A stretch of DNA of 64,000 nucleotides, taken from positions 28,549,345 to 28,613,344 of the forward strand of contig CM035808.1 in assembly GCA_020466095.1 (NCBI GenBank), written 5' to 3'. Made by a program: the position numbers and the translations under genes. Under the pieces are notes generated by a model that was not told where the DNA came from, did not search any database, and worked only from the letters and a program-made list of their open reading frames with translations. This document shows, piece by piece, positions 37,377 through 47,776 of the stretch; position 1 is the stretch's first letter, and every line of letters begins with the position of its first letter. This DNA is from Chlorops oryzae. Its lineage: Eukaryota; Arthropoda; Insecta; Diptera; Chloropidae.

Positions 37377-37580
37377 CTGATTCGTCAATTTAATTAAGTG
37401 CTGCTAGATGGTGGAATTTTTCCCACTTTTCAGGATTTTGCAAAGAGGTGAGATATGTCCATTTTTAAAACTATATTTATGAAAACAGCTAATTAATTTC
37501 TAGCCCGCTTTTAAAGTGTATTTACCCGATACGGTTACTTATGGTCCCTATACACGCTTGCATTGAGAGTGTGCTCTAAC
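37376..37580 (+). repeat. 205-bp direct repeat, copy 1
   Basis: Nearly identical to 37721-37930, at about 95% by eye. It begins with ACTGATTCGTCAATTTAATT. Its first base is exactly where BEL/Pao homology is lost, so it is either the edge of an insertion or a deletion junction. Confidence 0.93.
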
Positions 37581-37720
37581 AATATTTACTGAATTGTTTC
37601 ATAACAGGTAAAAACTATTGTTTTCAATAACTAAAATAAAATAATCTAATGTTAATGCAAATTATGAATGCGTATCAAGTGTACGTATAAACACGTTTTT
37701 CGTCAGTACGTATCGCAACA

Positions 37721-37930
37721 ACTGATTCGTCAATTTAATTAAGTGCTGCTAGATGGTGGAATTTTTCCCACTTTTCAGGATTTTGCAAAGAGGGTAGAAT
37801 ATGTCCATTTTTAAAACTATATTTATGAAAACAGCTAATTAATTTCTAGCCCGCTTTTAAACTGTATTTACCCGATACGGTTACTTATGGTCCCTATACA
37901 CGCTAGCATTGAGCAGTGTGCTGACCTAAC
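37721..37930 (+). repeat. 205-bp direct repeat, copy 2
   Basis: Repeats 37376-37580 with an offset of 345 bp, which gives either a satellite-like period of 345 bp or short flanking repeats around 37581-37720. No TG...CA LTR ends are present. Confidence 0.93.
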
Positions 37931-40900
37931 ACGAGTTTATTTCATGTGGTAATTGTTGTCGTATAATCAGGGTTAATGATACATGTTTCTCATATTATAA
38001 AATAATTAATTTAAGCAATTAAAATCAATGAATAAAAATAATGCTTTTTTTACAGGCAGACCTAAAATTATACTTGAAAGTTACACAACATTTAACAATT
38101 AAATACTCCGTGAAAAATACGCATAAGACTACTAGTGCTCTAAACTATTCTCAGACACATATTTACGAACTCTTGTTCCAGCAAACCACAAGGGGACTAC
38201 GACCCACACAGATTACAATACACCCCTACGGTTCAGACATAGACAATTAATATCGTGACTCCAATTTTATTTACCCAGTCAACGTAACCGAAGTGCATGG
38301 CCTAAACTATTACTAGACCCAATTAATACAACTCTTACAAACACAAATAGCTAAATGAGTTCAAACTATTCAGTATAGAATTATATGGGAGCTTCCGAAC
38401 GTTATTATGCTTTAAGGTGGCTGAAGAAAACTGGAGGTCGGAGGAACAGCGGGATATTTTCTTTGATTGTATCAAAATGGGTCTGAGAGCTTTTATTGTT
38501 TTAACGTTTTAGCGCTGCTTTGAAATTATGAAAATATATTTCATAATGCGCTCATGAAAGAGTAGCTTCATCGCGACCTCAAGAACAGTTGAACGACATG
38601 ACCAAACTGTTTCCGAGTGGAGATAAACTCCTGCTGGGCTATTCATTTTGAACGAAACTCATATTGAACTAAGAGTTTGCAGTTTTGCTCTCCAATGCGA
38701 GTCCATTGAAATCAGCAGGCCGGATTAGTAGCTACATTGACGGCATAAACGCCGGATGACATATGCAATGTACACCTTTAGGCAACAACTACAACGCGCA
38801 GTGAGGTCTCTGCTCGGCTGGAACACCCAAACGCAATTAAGCCGGAAACGTTAATCACTTTACCGTAGTCAATAATTAAGCATAACGCATTTGCGGATTT
38901 ATAAGCTCCATGCGGTTTTCGGTTTTTGGTTTCCGGCTTAAAAAGTTTTTTCGTACTCTTTCTGTTTATGGCTTCAACTGCTTTAAATTCCGTTTACCAA
39001 AACATTCAAGTATGAATTTTACTAAATTTTTCCCATTTCCGTTATTGGCTTGAAACTTTGTTTTCTCGTTTCAGCTTTAACTCTTTCAGCTTGCTTTGTT
39101 TGGGTGGAGGAAAGCTGTGTGGGAAAATTGTATTTGTTTCCATTAATGGTGACGTTGCAAGTCCTTTGCACTTCAATTCTCAGTTATCTATCGCACACTA
39201 CATGTTCCATTGAAGAGAAAATGAGAGACGGCAAAATCGCAAAAGCGGAAAAACCGAAATCACATTAGTCTGATGAGATTTGCATGAGCAGGAAAAATCG
39301 GATTTCATGTGTCGCAGAATATGTGATTTGATTTCAGGAAAATTTCGTTTGATGAATTCCCTCCAGAAAAAAGTGTGCTTCAGTTTGAAAACTTCGAAGG
39401 TCTCAAAAAACGCATAGGAAGAGTCTCTCATATCACATTTGCACGTGTTCGGCTGTTGTGAGAGTTCGCGTCCTTAGATTTTAGTAAATTTTTTATGAAA
39501 AACTCAATGATGCAATATTAGTCGAGTTTCTTGAATTAAAAACATAGCAAAAGAAACCCATTTTCGAAAGAAAGATTGATTAAATCCTTTTCGAGTGCTG
39601 CGAATGGAGAATGTTTATATTATCAGGTAATTTAACGGCTAGATGGCACGGAAATTTGTAACACAAAATTCTGCTGCTCCATTCAAAAAAAAAAAAAAAA
39701 GTATAGAGCCAAAAAAGGCAAAACAATTCCAGATTTACACCAGGATGACACTCTTTGAATAACAAAAGAAGAGGATGGGAAAGGTTTTCTTGCTCACGAT
39801 TTCGGTCAGGGCAAAATCTAAAAAGGTATGTCTTAAAAACGTGGTCCTCTCAACATTTACTGAAGGTAGTATGTAGGAAAACTTTGAGGGTAGACTTGTG
39901 GAGTCAATCGCGTCACGTAGTGTTCTTGACAATTTTTGATGACGATTTGCATGACGAATTTGAGGATAAAGATGATGAGTGGCCAGACAGAATTACAGGA
40001 AACTAAAGCCGACCTAAGGTGGAAAAAAGAAACAAAGTGTCTTCTTTCGCTTGAGTTATTACTCTGAATGAAATTTAAAACGTTTGATGACAAGGCATGG
40101 AATGAGAAGGAACATGAAACGCGAAGAAAAATATGTAGATGTGCTTATAAGTACCCTTATTTGCGGTCACGATGGAAAGAATTTACAATTTTCCATCAGG
40201 AATATTTATTTTCACCGAGAGATTTTTTAATTATTTAACGTTCTACCTTCGGAATTTTAATACACTTTCGAGTGAAGAGTATTATTAAAAGTTTGGAAAA
40301 ATGGTTCTCATAAGTAGACCTAAAAAAATTAATTTATTCAAAAGGAAATGGTGGTATAAAAAAATGGTAATGAGAATTAAAGGAAAAGAGAGCGAAATAT
40401 ATCAGCGATATTTGGGTTCTTCAAAAACAAAATCGTGTAACAGAAGAGCTTTGTTTTGGCATAATGTTTGGAAGCTTTCAATTCCTGACCCAGATCATTA
40501 GAGGACAAGTTCGAATAAAAAAAAAAAATTAATAAAAAATATTGAAATTATGTTATTTGAATATTTTACCCAACGACAATAGACGATGAAAACGGATAGC
40601 TTAAAAATGTCTTTTGTCTGAAAATTTTTAAAAGCACAATACATTCCAAGGCTGTCGTCATTAAAAAAGATAACTTAAGCAAAACAAAACAAATTTCTAA
40701 GGTCGTCAACCTTTCTGTTTAGTTTGCTAAGAAAAGAGAAATTCGTTGCCTAATCTAAAACTTTGAACAAAGCCATTTAAACTAACGGATGCCTCTTCAT
40801 TATGTAGTTATTATTTTTGATTATGAAAAATGATCTAATTTTGTGCTTTTTACGAGCTAAAATAGGTACATAATGAATACAATATTTGAGAAATTCTTAA

Positions 40901-42118
40901 GAGCGTGATGCCTCAATTTGAGTAAAAGGTTGAATTGGAGTCTTACAAAAGCAGCATTGAGAAGACATCAGAGTAAAGACCTTGAGCTTACATATATGTA
41001 AAAAGAATTCCAAACCCAATTTAATTAGCTGTGGACTGAAGCCATTATAACAAATTGATATCACGTGCCAAGCAAGGAGTAAAAAATTGGCTGAGACACA
41101 AAAATTTTCCAACTTTTTGCTGTTTTTTGCACAAGTCTTTGAAATGGATATGCAACTGGCATGAGGTAGGAGAAAAACAGGACTCAATTTTAAGCTTATT
41201 TTTAATATAATCTCACATCATATAATATCACACCACTCTGTATCATACATTATCCAATTAAACCATACCATAATAACAAAGGCAGGCGCCTTTTTTTTTA
41301 CACCCACGATTTCCATTTAAAATCGTTTATAAATTCTTACAAAATGCCAGCCAAAAACGACTTTAATGGAGGTGAGAGTGTACTTGAAAACTTTTAAGGA
41401 CCTCATTAGCATACCAAAGAAAAACAACGATTTCGAAGGTCAGTCATTAAAGGTCGCTGCCACTCTAAAAGGCCATGTTGCTGTCATCTCAAATCCAACA
41501 GAAAATTCCACTCAAAGAGAGCATTTTTGTTTGCTTTTTATACCAAATTTACTTAGGAGTAAATCAGAAATTAAGCTCTGATATGAGGGAATTCAATACA
41601 AGTTATTCAACTTATATTATATATAATTCTAAGCTGAAAATTTCTTTTACACTCTCTTTTCTCTAACTTCAACTGCAAAATTTTCGAATTTCTTCTTCGT
41701 CGGTACAAAAGGCCAATTGTTATCCGAACCTGAGCCATTGGATTTTCGTTGTTTACGTAATCCCAGATTCAAATCTCTTGAGTGTTTTGCTGTTACAGTA
41801 AGATTTTGGATTTTTTTTTTGTGGTGCGTGATACATTATTAATTGAGAAGGTTCTCCTGCAAGGGAAAACAATGAAAAACAAAATTTAAAAAAATATAAC
41901 ATATTCACCGAAAGAATGAAAAAGAGCCTTGTACGTACATATTTTAAGCTTTAAAACTTGAAATAAGAGCCAAAACCTACAGTTAAGCCTCAATTAGCTG
42001 GATTTCAATTATCCAAAGAATTTTGGTTCGTCTCATGGAGTTTCCTCTATGTTAAATTCTCTCAAAATGGCTAAAGTTACGAAATGACAGTATTACGAAC
42101 AAAAACAATTATCAATGC
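37931..42118. other. No recognised gene or transposon
   Basis: AT-rich DNA. Frames of 60-101 codons without domains occur on both strands. A runs lie near 39686-39700, 40519-40528 and 41809-41821. A T-run followed by CAG at 38045-38056 resembles a splice acceptor, but no exon with recognisable coding content follows. Confidence 0.45.
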
Positions 42119-42374
42119 TTATACCCGACACACTCTGTGTCGACAATGTATTGCGTTTGTGCGGTTGTGCGAGACACCCAGAACCAGTCGAGAAAGACCA
42201 TACAAAGTTTTCATACAAAGTTAAACCGAAATCGGAATATAAGGCCCGCAATGGCCTTAAAAATCTTCCAGTGTACCTAATCTTAATGGTAGTGATCTTG
42301 GGGCCTGTTTTGTTAGATGTTCCAGAAAACATGTCTCTGTCGGGTATTTTATTGTCAGGTTCGCTAGACTACTG
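42119..42374 (-). mobile_element. Internally deleted copy of the second DINE-like family
   Basis: Read on the minus strand it begins near AACCTGACAATAAAATACCC (right end) and ends with GAGTGTGTCGGGTATAA (left end). It keeps the TATGGTCTTTCTCGACTGG and GGTTCTGGGTG blocks seen at 54785-54820. The subterminal ATACCCGACA / TGTCGGGTAT inverted repeat is present at both ends. Most of the interior found in 54023-54874 is missing. The 101-codon plus-strand frame across it is not a gene. Confidence 0.8.
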
Positions 42375-42491
42375 TCCTCCCAGTTCTACAATCGAAATAT
42401 GCCCAAACATCGCCGCATAAACGTATAGCCAAACAAACTCTAGCTTTTCAGTGTAGTGTAAAGTTTACACATACAAACACTCCCGCAGAAA

Positions 42492-42493
42492 TA
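42492..42493. other. Left TA target-site duplication of mariner
   Basis: TA directly precedes the terminal repeat TTAGGTGTAG. Its partner is 43782-43783, and the single unduplicated TA is at 1570-1571. Confidence 0.93.
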
Positions 42494-43781
42494 TTAGGTG
42501 TAGTAAAAAGAAATCCATTATTTTTGCATTAAATTGAGGGCTTTATTTAAGATAGTTAGAATGACCCGATTTAGGTCAAATATGCGCCGTTTTGTTCGAT
42601 AACTTGTTGCCATTTTAAAGGTAATTTCATTATGCCTCTCTCATAGAAGCCCTCGTTCCAATTAGCAAAAAATTGAGACAGTCGAATTTCAGAAGCCTCT
42701 CCTGAAGCGAATGTTTCACCAGCTAAATTGTTCGCCATGGACAGGAACAGATGGTAATCACTTGGTGCCAGGTCCGGACTATAAGGTGGATGCAGAAGAA
42801 TCTCCCAACCAAACTCCCGGAGCTTCTGGCGAGTCACTATCGATGTGTGTGGCCTGGCGTTGTCCTGATGGAACACAATTCCTCTCCTATTGGCCAAAGC
42901 TGGCCGCTTATGGGCGATTGCTTCCTTCAGACGGTCCAATTGTTGACAGTAGAGTTCCGAGTTAAGAGTTTTGCCGTATGGGAGCAGCTCATAGTAGATA
43001 ATTCCCTGCCAATCCCACCAAACACACAGCAAAACCTTCCTGGCCGTCAATCCTGGCTTGGCCACCGTTTCCGCCGGTTCACCGTGTTTCGACCACGACC
43101 GTTTTCGCTTGACGTTGTCGTGAGTGACCCACTTTTCATCACCAGGCACCAACCGCTTCAGAAATGGGTCGATTTTGTTGCGGTTCAGCAGCGATTCGCA
43201 GATGGAAATTCGGTCTATGAGGTTTTTTTGCGTTAACTCGTGTGGCACCCATACATCGAGCTTGTTTGTGTATCCAGCCTTATTCAAATGGTTCCAAACG
43301 GTTTTTTGTGCAATCTTTAGCTCTTTTGCAATCGAAACAGTGCTAACATGACGGTCGGACTCGATAATTTCCATGATTTTATGGACATTTTCGACAATTG
43401 GCCTTCCAGTGCGTGGTGCATCCTTGACATCGAAGTTACCGGAACGGAATCGACGAAACCAAAATTGCGCATGATTGGCTGTTACAGTATCAGGTCCATA
43501 AACGCTATTCACATTTTCAGCCGCCTGGCTTGCGTTTTCTCCCTTATCGAAGAAAAACTGTAAAATGCAGCGAATTTTCTCTTTGCTGATGTCCATCTTT
43601 GACAAGCTCTCAAACAAAACTGAATCAATCAATCAAAAAAGTGTCAAAAAAGCTTTTTTAGTAGGTACTGTCATCTTTCTAATGCCCCCTAGCGGAACAC
43701 GATCGGACTTATACAACGCGAGATGCAGATAAATAACGCCATCTATTGGAAAAATAATAAATTTCTTTTTACTACACCTAA
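42494..43781 (-). mobile_element. Full-length mariner transposon
   Basis: This 1288-bp element has 32-bp terminal inverted repeats starting TTAGGTGTAGTAAAAAG, with two mismatches, and TA on both sides. It holds one uninterrupted transposase on the minus strand. Length, terminal repeat size and TA duplication all suit the mariner family. The pre-insertion allele is preserved in the paralogous copy A, so insertion came after the duplication, or copy A never received it. Intact ends and frame suggest recent, perhaps still active, transposition. I cannot assign the subfamily with certainty; it is not irritans-like around the catalytic motifs. Confidence 0.97.
42571..43596 (-). CDS. Mariner transposase, intact
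   Basis: The enzyme cuts the element at its ends and inserts it at TA dinucleotides, acting in the nucleus. The upstream in-frame ATG at 43632 would give 353 residues. I prefer the ATG at 43596, giving 341 residues, because mariner transposases are usually about 340-350 long and begin just before this DNA-binding domain. Numbering from the longer form: an N-terminal pair of helix-turn-helix regions (about 15-120); the WVPHEL linker at 128-133; catalytic Asp165 in GDEKW, Asp257 in HQDNARPH and Asp292 in YSPDLAPSDYH. There are 34 residues between the second and third Asp, the DD34D signature of mariner. No stop or frameshift interrupts it. It lies wholly within the two terminal repeats and has no partner gene. 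Confidence 0.95.
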   Translation of the reverse strand: MDISKEKIRCILQFFFDKGENASQAAENVNSVYGPDTVTANHAQFWFRRFRSGNFDVKDAPRTGRPIVENVHKIMEIIESDRHVSTVSIAKELKIAQKTVWNHLNKAGYTNKLDVWVPHELTQKNLIDRISICESLLNRNKIDPFLKRLVPGDEKWVTHDNVKRKRSWSKHGEPAETVAKPGLTARKVLLCVWWDWQGIIYYELLPYGKTLNSELYCQQLDRLKEAIAHKRPALANRRGIVFHQDNARPHTSIVTRQKLREFGWEILLHPPYSPDLAPSDYHLFLSMANNLAGETFASGEASEIRLSQFFANWNEGFYERGIMKLPLKWQQVIEQNGAYLT

Positions 43782-43783
43782 TA
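43782..43783. other. Right TA target-site duplication of mariner
   Basis: TA directly follows the terminal repeat (CTACACCTAA) and leads into GTTCGCAAAC, the same flank that follows the single TA at 1570-1571. Confidence 0.93.
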
Positions 43784-43830
43784 GTTCGCAAACATTGCGT
43801 ACACTTCAACGTTGAAGTTTTTTCTTTACC

Positions 43831-44527
43831 GTTTAGCAAACTGTCAAAACGAGTAAGGAAACACTTTGATCTGTGTGTGCCCATTTTTGTATTCTCATTC
43901 GTGCGTGTGTGCGTGAGTGCATGACATTCACATTTTCATTCAGTGATATTCAATGCCACAGTAAACATTGTAGTACTTCCTTCTACTTGTTGAAGCGCTT
44001 TGTGGTCGGGAGCTGGAGACTAGCGGGGAATTACCCGTCCCAGAATATCGAGCGGTGAGTCGCTTTGAGCGGTGCTCGTCAATGCGAATTCGACGCACGT
44101 TCCATATTTTCTGGTCCACCATGCGTAGATGAATGCGTTCAAATTTATCATGTATGCCTGTGTGTACATGCACACTTATGCGTAAGTACCTCTCATGTGT
44201 GTCATAAAATTGGAAAACAGAGTTCTTTGCTTTCGCAGCTTGCCGGAGTACAAGTTTGAGCTCCCGAAAGTGTGCTACACATTTTTAGAAATAAAATAAA
44301 AAATGATTTTTTTTTGGGGGTATAAGGAGCCAGAGAAATAAAAAGTATTTTCCATGAGAAAATTATTTTAAAATGATTGATTTGATGCCAGTGCGCAATT
44401 TTTCAAGCTAATTAATTACTCGTAATGAAATGAAAGACTGAAGAGCAGCATAATTATGGCGTAGGTAATCCGATATGTTCCCTCATATGAGCGTATCATT
44501 CGGAAATGACGATGAGGGAGAAATCAT
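43831..44527 (+). promoter_or_regulatory. Conserved core of duplication copy B; candidate promoter/first exon or enhancer
   Basis: Partner of 1620-2325. The initiator-like TCAGT lies at 43940-43944 and the splice donor GAGCG/GTGAGT has its GT at 44055-44056, again 113 nt after the putative +1 (43942). The GAACGTTC palindrome of copy A reads GCACGTTC here. Similarity falls sharply after about 44527. Function is inferred only from unequal conservation and signal spacing. Confidence 0.3.
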
Positions 44528-46114
44528 TAAAAATCAAAATTGAAAAAATTTCTTCAAAAATAATCCTTTTATTGGAAAACGTAATACTTGAAGTCTATAA
44601 ATAAATAAAAAATGGTGCCATTCTTCGAAAAAAGTAAAACAAAGCTTATGACTACTTTCCAAAAAGCTTATTAAAGTCTTATTTCTCCAGCTTTCAGTAG
44701 CATTCACATTTTCAATACACATCGCATTGATTACAGCATAAGCTATGGCTCTGCATGATAGCGAGGTATTAAATTTTCAATTTTTTTTCTTTAATCTGCG
44801 GGAAGCTTTTTAATTTTAATCCCTCATTAAAAAAGTTACAAAAGGACTTCATTAAAACTAAATAATGTAAAGGACCGAATAAGAATTAAAATTTATTTTA
44901 AAAAGGAAAAATTTTAAACGAAAATTCTGAAAAATTTTGATTAATAAATCACATGTAATTATCTATAAAGTGGTGACAAAGCAATTAAATCGGAAAGGTG
45001 AAGCCGGAGATATAAAGTTTTAAGTAACAGAGAATTTGACAAAGAAGTAATGGTAAAATAATGGTTCTCCGTGAATAAAGGGTTCTACAAAAAAGGTTAC
45101 AATTGTATTACATGACGAATAGTTTCATGTTTAGAAGCTTTTAAAAAAAATTAGCGCAGTTAAAAAAGAGCTTAGTTCATTTTTCCCTTTATTTTTTAAG
45201 GCTTATAACAGAATGACCCATGTGCTTTTTAATCAGTTTATTTAATTAGTTGTAAAAGCGTTAAAGTCAACCATATTATCCAGTCTCAAACGTCTTATCA
45301 AACAGATCTTTCTTTACAATCGCACTTAAGCCTCTGAACATTAATAGCTAAATGAGCTCATGGATAACAGAAACTTGCTCCCTAGAGTCTTTGCACATGA
45401 GTCTGTTTGCTTTTTCGTTCTTTCTTGCTTCTTTTTAATTGTTTTTGCAGCACGTCTCTTTTTCCATTCATCCAATATAAAATCAATGAGAAAAGCAAAA
45501 GAAATAATTGAGTTAGACGTTTTTGGGTTAAAAATTCTCTACTGCTTTTCAGACTTCAACTCCATGAGCGCGCTTTCTTAATTAGAGTCAAATGCAAAGT
45601 TTTTCAGTAAACAATATTTAATAAAGAGTGTACCGGGGGAATGAGCTCAGACCTGGTCCAATCTAGGCTCCCATCATTGATGAGTGCACTTCAGATTAAA
45701 TAAAAACTTTTCAGTTCAATATTTGGTCAAAGAAGAAGGTCGGAAAAACAAAAATCCTCAAAGGTTCTTTTCATTAGACCTGGTAACATTCTTAGAGCTA
45801 AGAACACTCATTTTGAAAGGGAATAAATTAAATAATGATTTTAGAAAACCTTCTGCTAGTATTTTAAATATTTCGAAGCATACTTCAGGGTTTGTTTCAT
45901 ATAGAATATAAAAAAATATTTAAAAAATAATTAATAGATGATTTTTGAGTTTTATATGGGTTTTATTGTGTTTTCGGAAGAACTACTTGGCATATCTCAA
46001 AGTACACTTTGATTTTAGTAACGAATCCCAAATTTCAACTCATACACATGTATGCGCAAAAAAATGGTGTAAAAAAACTTTTAAGGAAAATGTTATATGA
46101 AATTGTAACTAAAA
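44528..46114. other. Diverged part of duplication copy B; no gene recognised
   Basis: The block 44535-44690 still matches 2345-2490. After that I cannot align it with copy A by eye. Short frames only. Confidence 0.45.
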
Positions 46115-47168
46115 AACAAGTAAGAAAGCTAAAGTCGGTCAAGCCCGACTTTGAAATACCCAGCGACCCGACATTATGAGCGCACTATATTTTGCTTCCC
46201 TATTTGTGGGCGTGGCAGTGGGAGGGCCACATAAATTATTTCCCTACTCCTTTCATTCGCCTTGGTGAACCTATGTTGCGAATTTGAAGCTTCTACGCCT
46301 TTTACTTCGCAAGTTACGAAAATTCTCCATTTGTGGGCGTGGCAGTGGGCGGGCTACATAAATTTTTATTCCTACACCTTTCATTTGCCTTGGTCAACCT
46401 ATGTTGCGAATTTAAAGCTTCTACGCCTTTTACTTCACAAGTTACGAAAAATCTTCATTTGTGGGCGTGGCAGGGGGCGGGCCAGATAAATTTTTTGCCT
46501 ACACCTTTCATTTGCCTTGGTCAACCTATGTTGCGAATTTAAAGCTTCTACGCCTTTTACTTCACAAGTTACGAAAAATCTTCATTTGTGGGCGTGGCAG
46601 GGGGCGGGCCAGATAAGTTTTTTGCCTACACCTTTCATTTGCCTTGGTCAACCTATGTTGCGAATTTGAAGCTTCTACGCCTTTTACTTCGCAAGTTACG
46701 ATAAGACCTTATTTGTGGGCTTATTTGTGGGCGTGGCTCACGGAGGGCGGCGTCAATTTTTTTCCAGGATATGTCCCTTTTTGTAGTTTACCAGTACACC
46801 AAATATCAATGAAATGTGTTGAGTGGTTCGCTAGTTACAGGCATTTTACTGAAAACACATTATATTCATTTGTGGGCGTGGCAGTGGGCGGATGTCTCCC
46901 ATTTTTACTTAGGATCATACTCGGATCCCGATATACCTGTGTGCCAAATTTCGATTTGATTGGTCCAGCCGTTTAGAAGGAGATCCGACCACGGACGGAC
47001 GGACAGACGGACAGACGGACGGACGGACGGACAGACGGACATGTCTAAATCGATTCAGTTTTTGATCCTGATCATTTCTATATATATATGTCTATATCTC
47101 CGGAGCTTAGTTCTCCCTGTTACAAGATTCGCACAAAACTAATATACCCCGCTTACGCTGGGTATAAC
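46115..47168 (+). mobile_element. DINE-1/INE-1-like element with expanded tandem units
   Basis: Same family as 13107-13730: AACAAGTAAGAAAG start, ATACCCAGCG / CGCTGGGTAT subterminal inverted repeats, a GGAC/GGACA run (46993-47040), TCTAAATCGATTC and a GGGTATAA end. It is longer because a unit of about 127 bp beginning TTTGTGGGCGTGG is repeated four times (46203, 46330, 46458, 46585), with a further start at 46712. Open frames across it arise from the repeat and are not genes. Confidence 0.87.
46203..46711 (+). repeat. Four tandem 127-bp units inside DINE-like element
   Basis: Unit starts fall 127, 128, 127 and 127 bp apart. Neighbouring units are very similar, the middle two almost identical. 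Each carries GTGGGCGTGGCAG, CCTTGGTCAACCTATGTTGC and a CTTCTACGCC block. Confidence 0.93.
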
Positions 47169-47756
47169 AAATGATGCAGTTCGATTCCCCGTTGCTGGAA
47201 AATGGGGAAACCATTCGATTCAGGACAGTCTGAAAAAATTTGTGTAAAAAACTTGCACAGTGCTATAAAAATGATTTCATAAGCTTGAGATCAAATTGAA
47301 AGGGCGTTGGGCCCTTTTGCTCGTTTCGAAAAACAAATAAATTTGTATGAAAATTTTGAAATTTTGAGAGGATATCGTGATGATGAACTTTAACCGGAAC
47401 TGGGACCTCGTGAGTAATTTATACTTTTACTTACATTTTTTAGCTTTCAAGCGATCGTTTCAGATTTTTGTGCTAAGGACTGTAAGGACTTCTTAACGCT
47501 TAACTTTTGTCATTGTTTCGTGGATTTAATATGGAGAAGTAAACATTTTTTGGAAACCAGGAAACTTTTAAAGCTATTAATACATAGTTTTGTATTTTTT
47601 TTTTCTATAGATTTAAAGTATGTATATTGTTTTCTATATTAAAGCGTTTCGATTTGTTTAAAACAGTCATTCGTTTTTAGTTTTTTTTTTAGAATTTTCA
47701 ACTTACATAAAAGGAACACAGACCATTAACACTGAGTATTCATTTATGTATATGCA
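47169..47756. other. No recognised gene
   Basis: A lone B-box-like word GCAGTTCGATTCCCC lies at 47177-47191, just outside the DINE-like element. No A box precedes it, so I do not call a tRNA-like domain. Confidence 0.4.
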
Positions 47757-47776
47757 TATATATATATATATATATA
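47757..47776 (+). repeat. (TA)n microsatellite
   Basis: About ten TA units inside copy B. The matching place in copy A has no such run. Confidence 0.93.

Noticed and set aside
37376..37930. LTR pair of a retrotransposon
   Set aside because: Copies lack TG...CA ends, enclose only 140 bp and have no primer-binding site.
38041..38250. Exon after a T-run and CAG acceptor-like site
   Set aside because: The 69-codon frame has no domain, no donor or start context I can defend, and the region is unremarkable AT-rich DNA.
42115..42420. 101-codon plus-strand frame with a hydrophobic segment
   Set aside because: Coincides with a minus-strand copy of the second DINE-like family; the reading is fortuitous.
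47177..47191. tRNA-like domain beside the DINE-like element
   Set aside because: Only a B-box-like word; no A box at the right distance and no shared tail.
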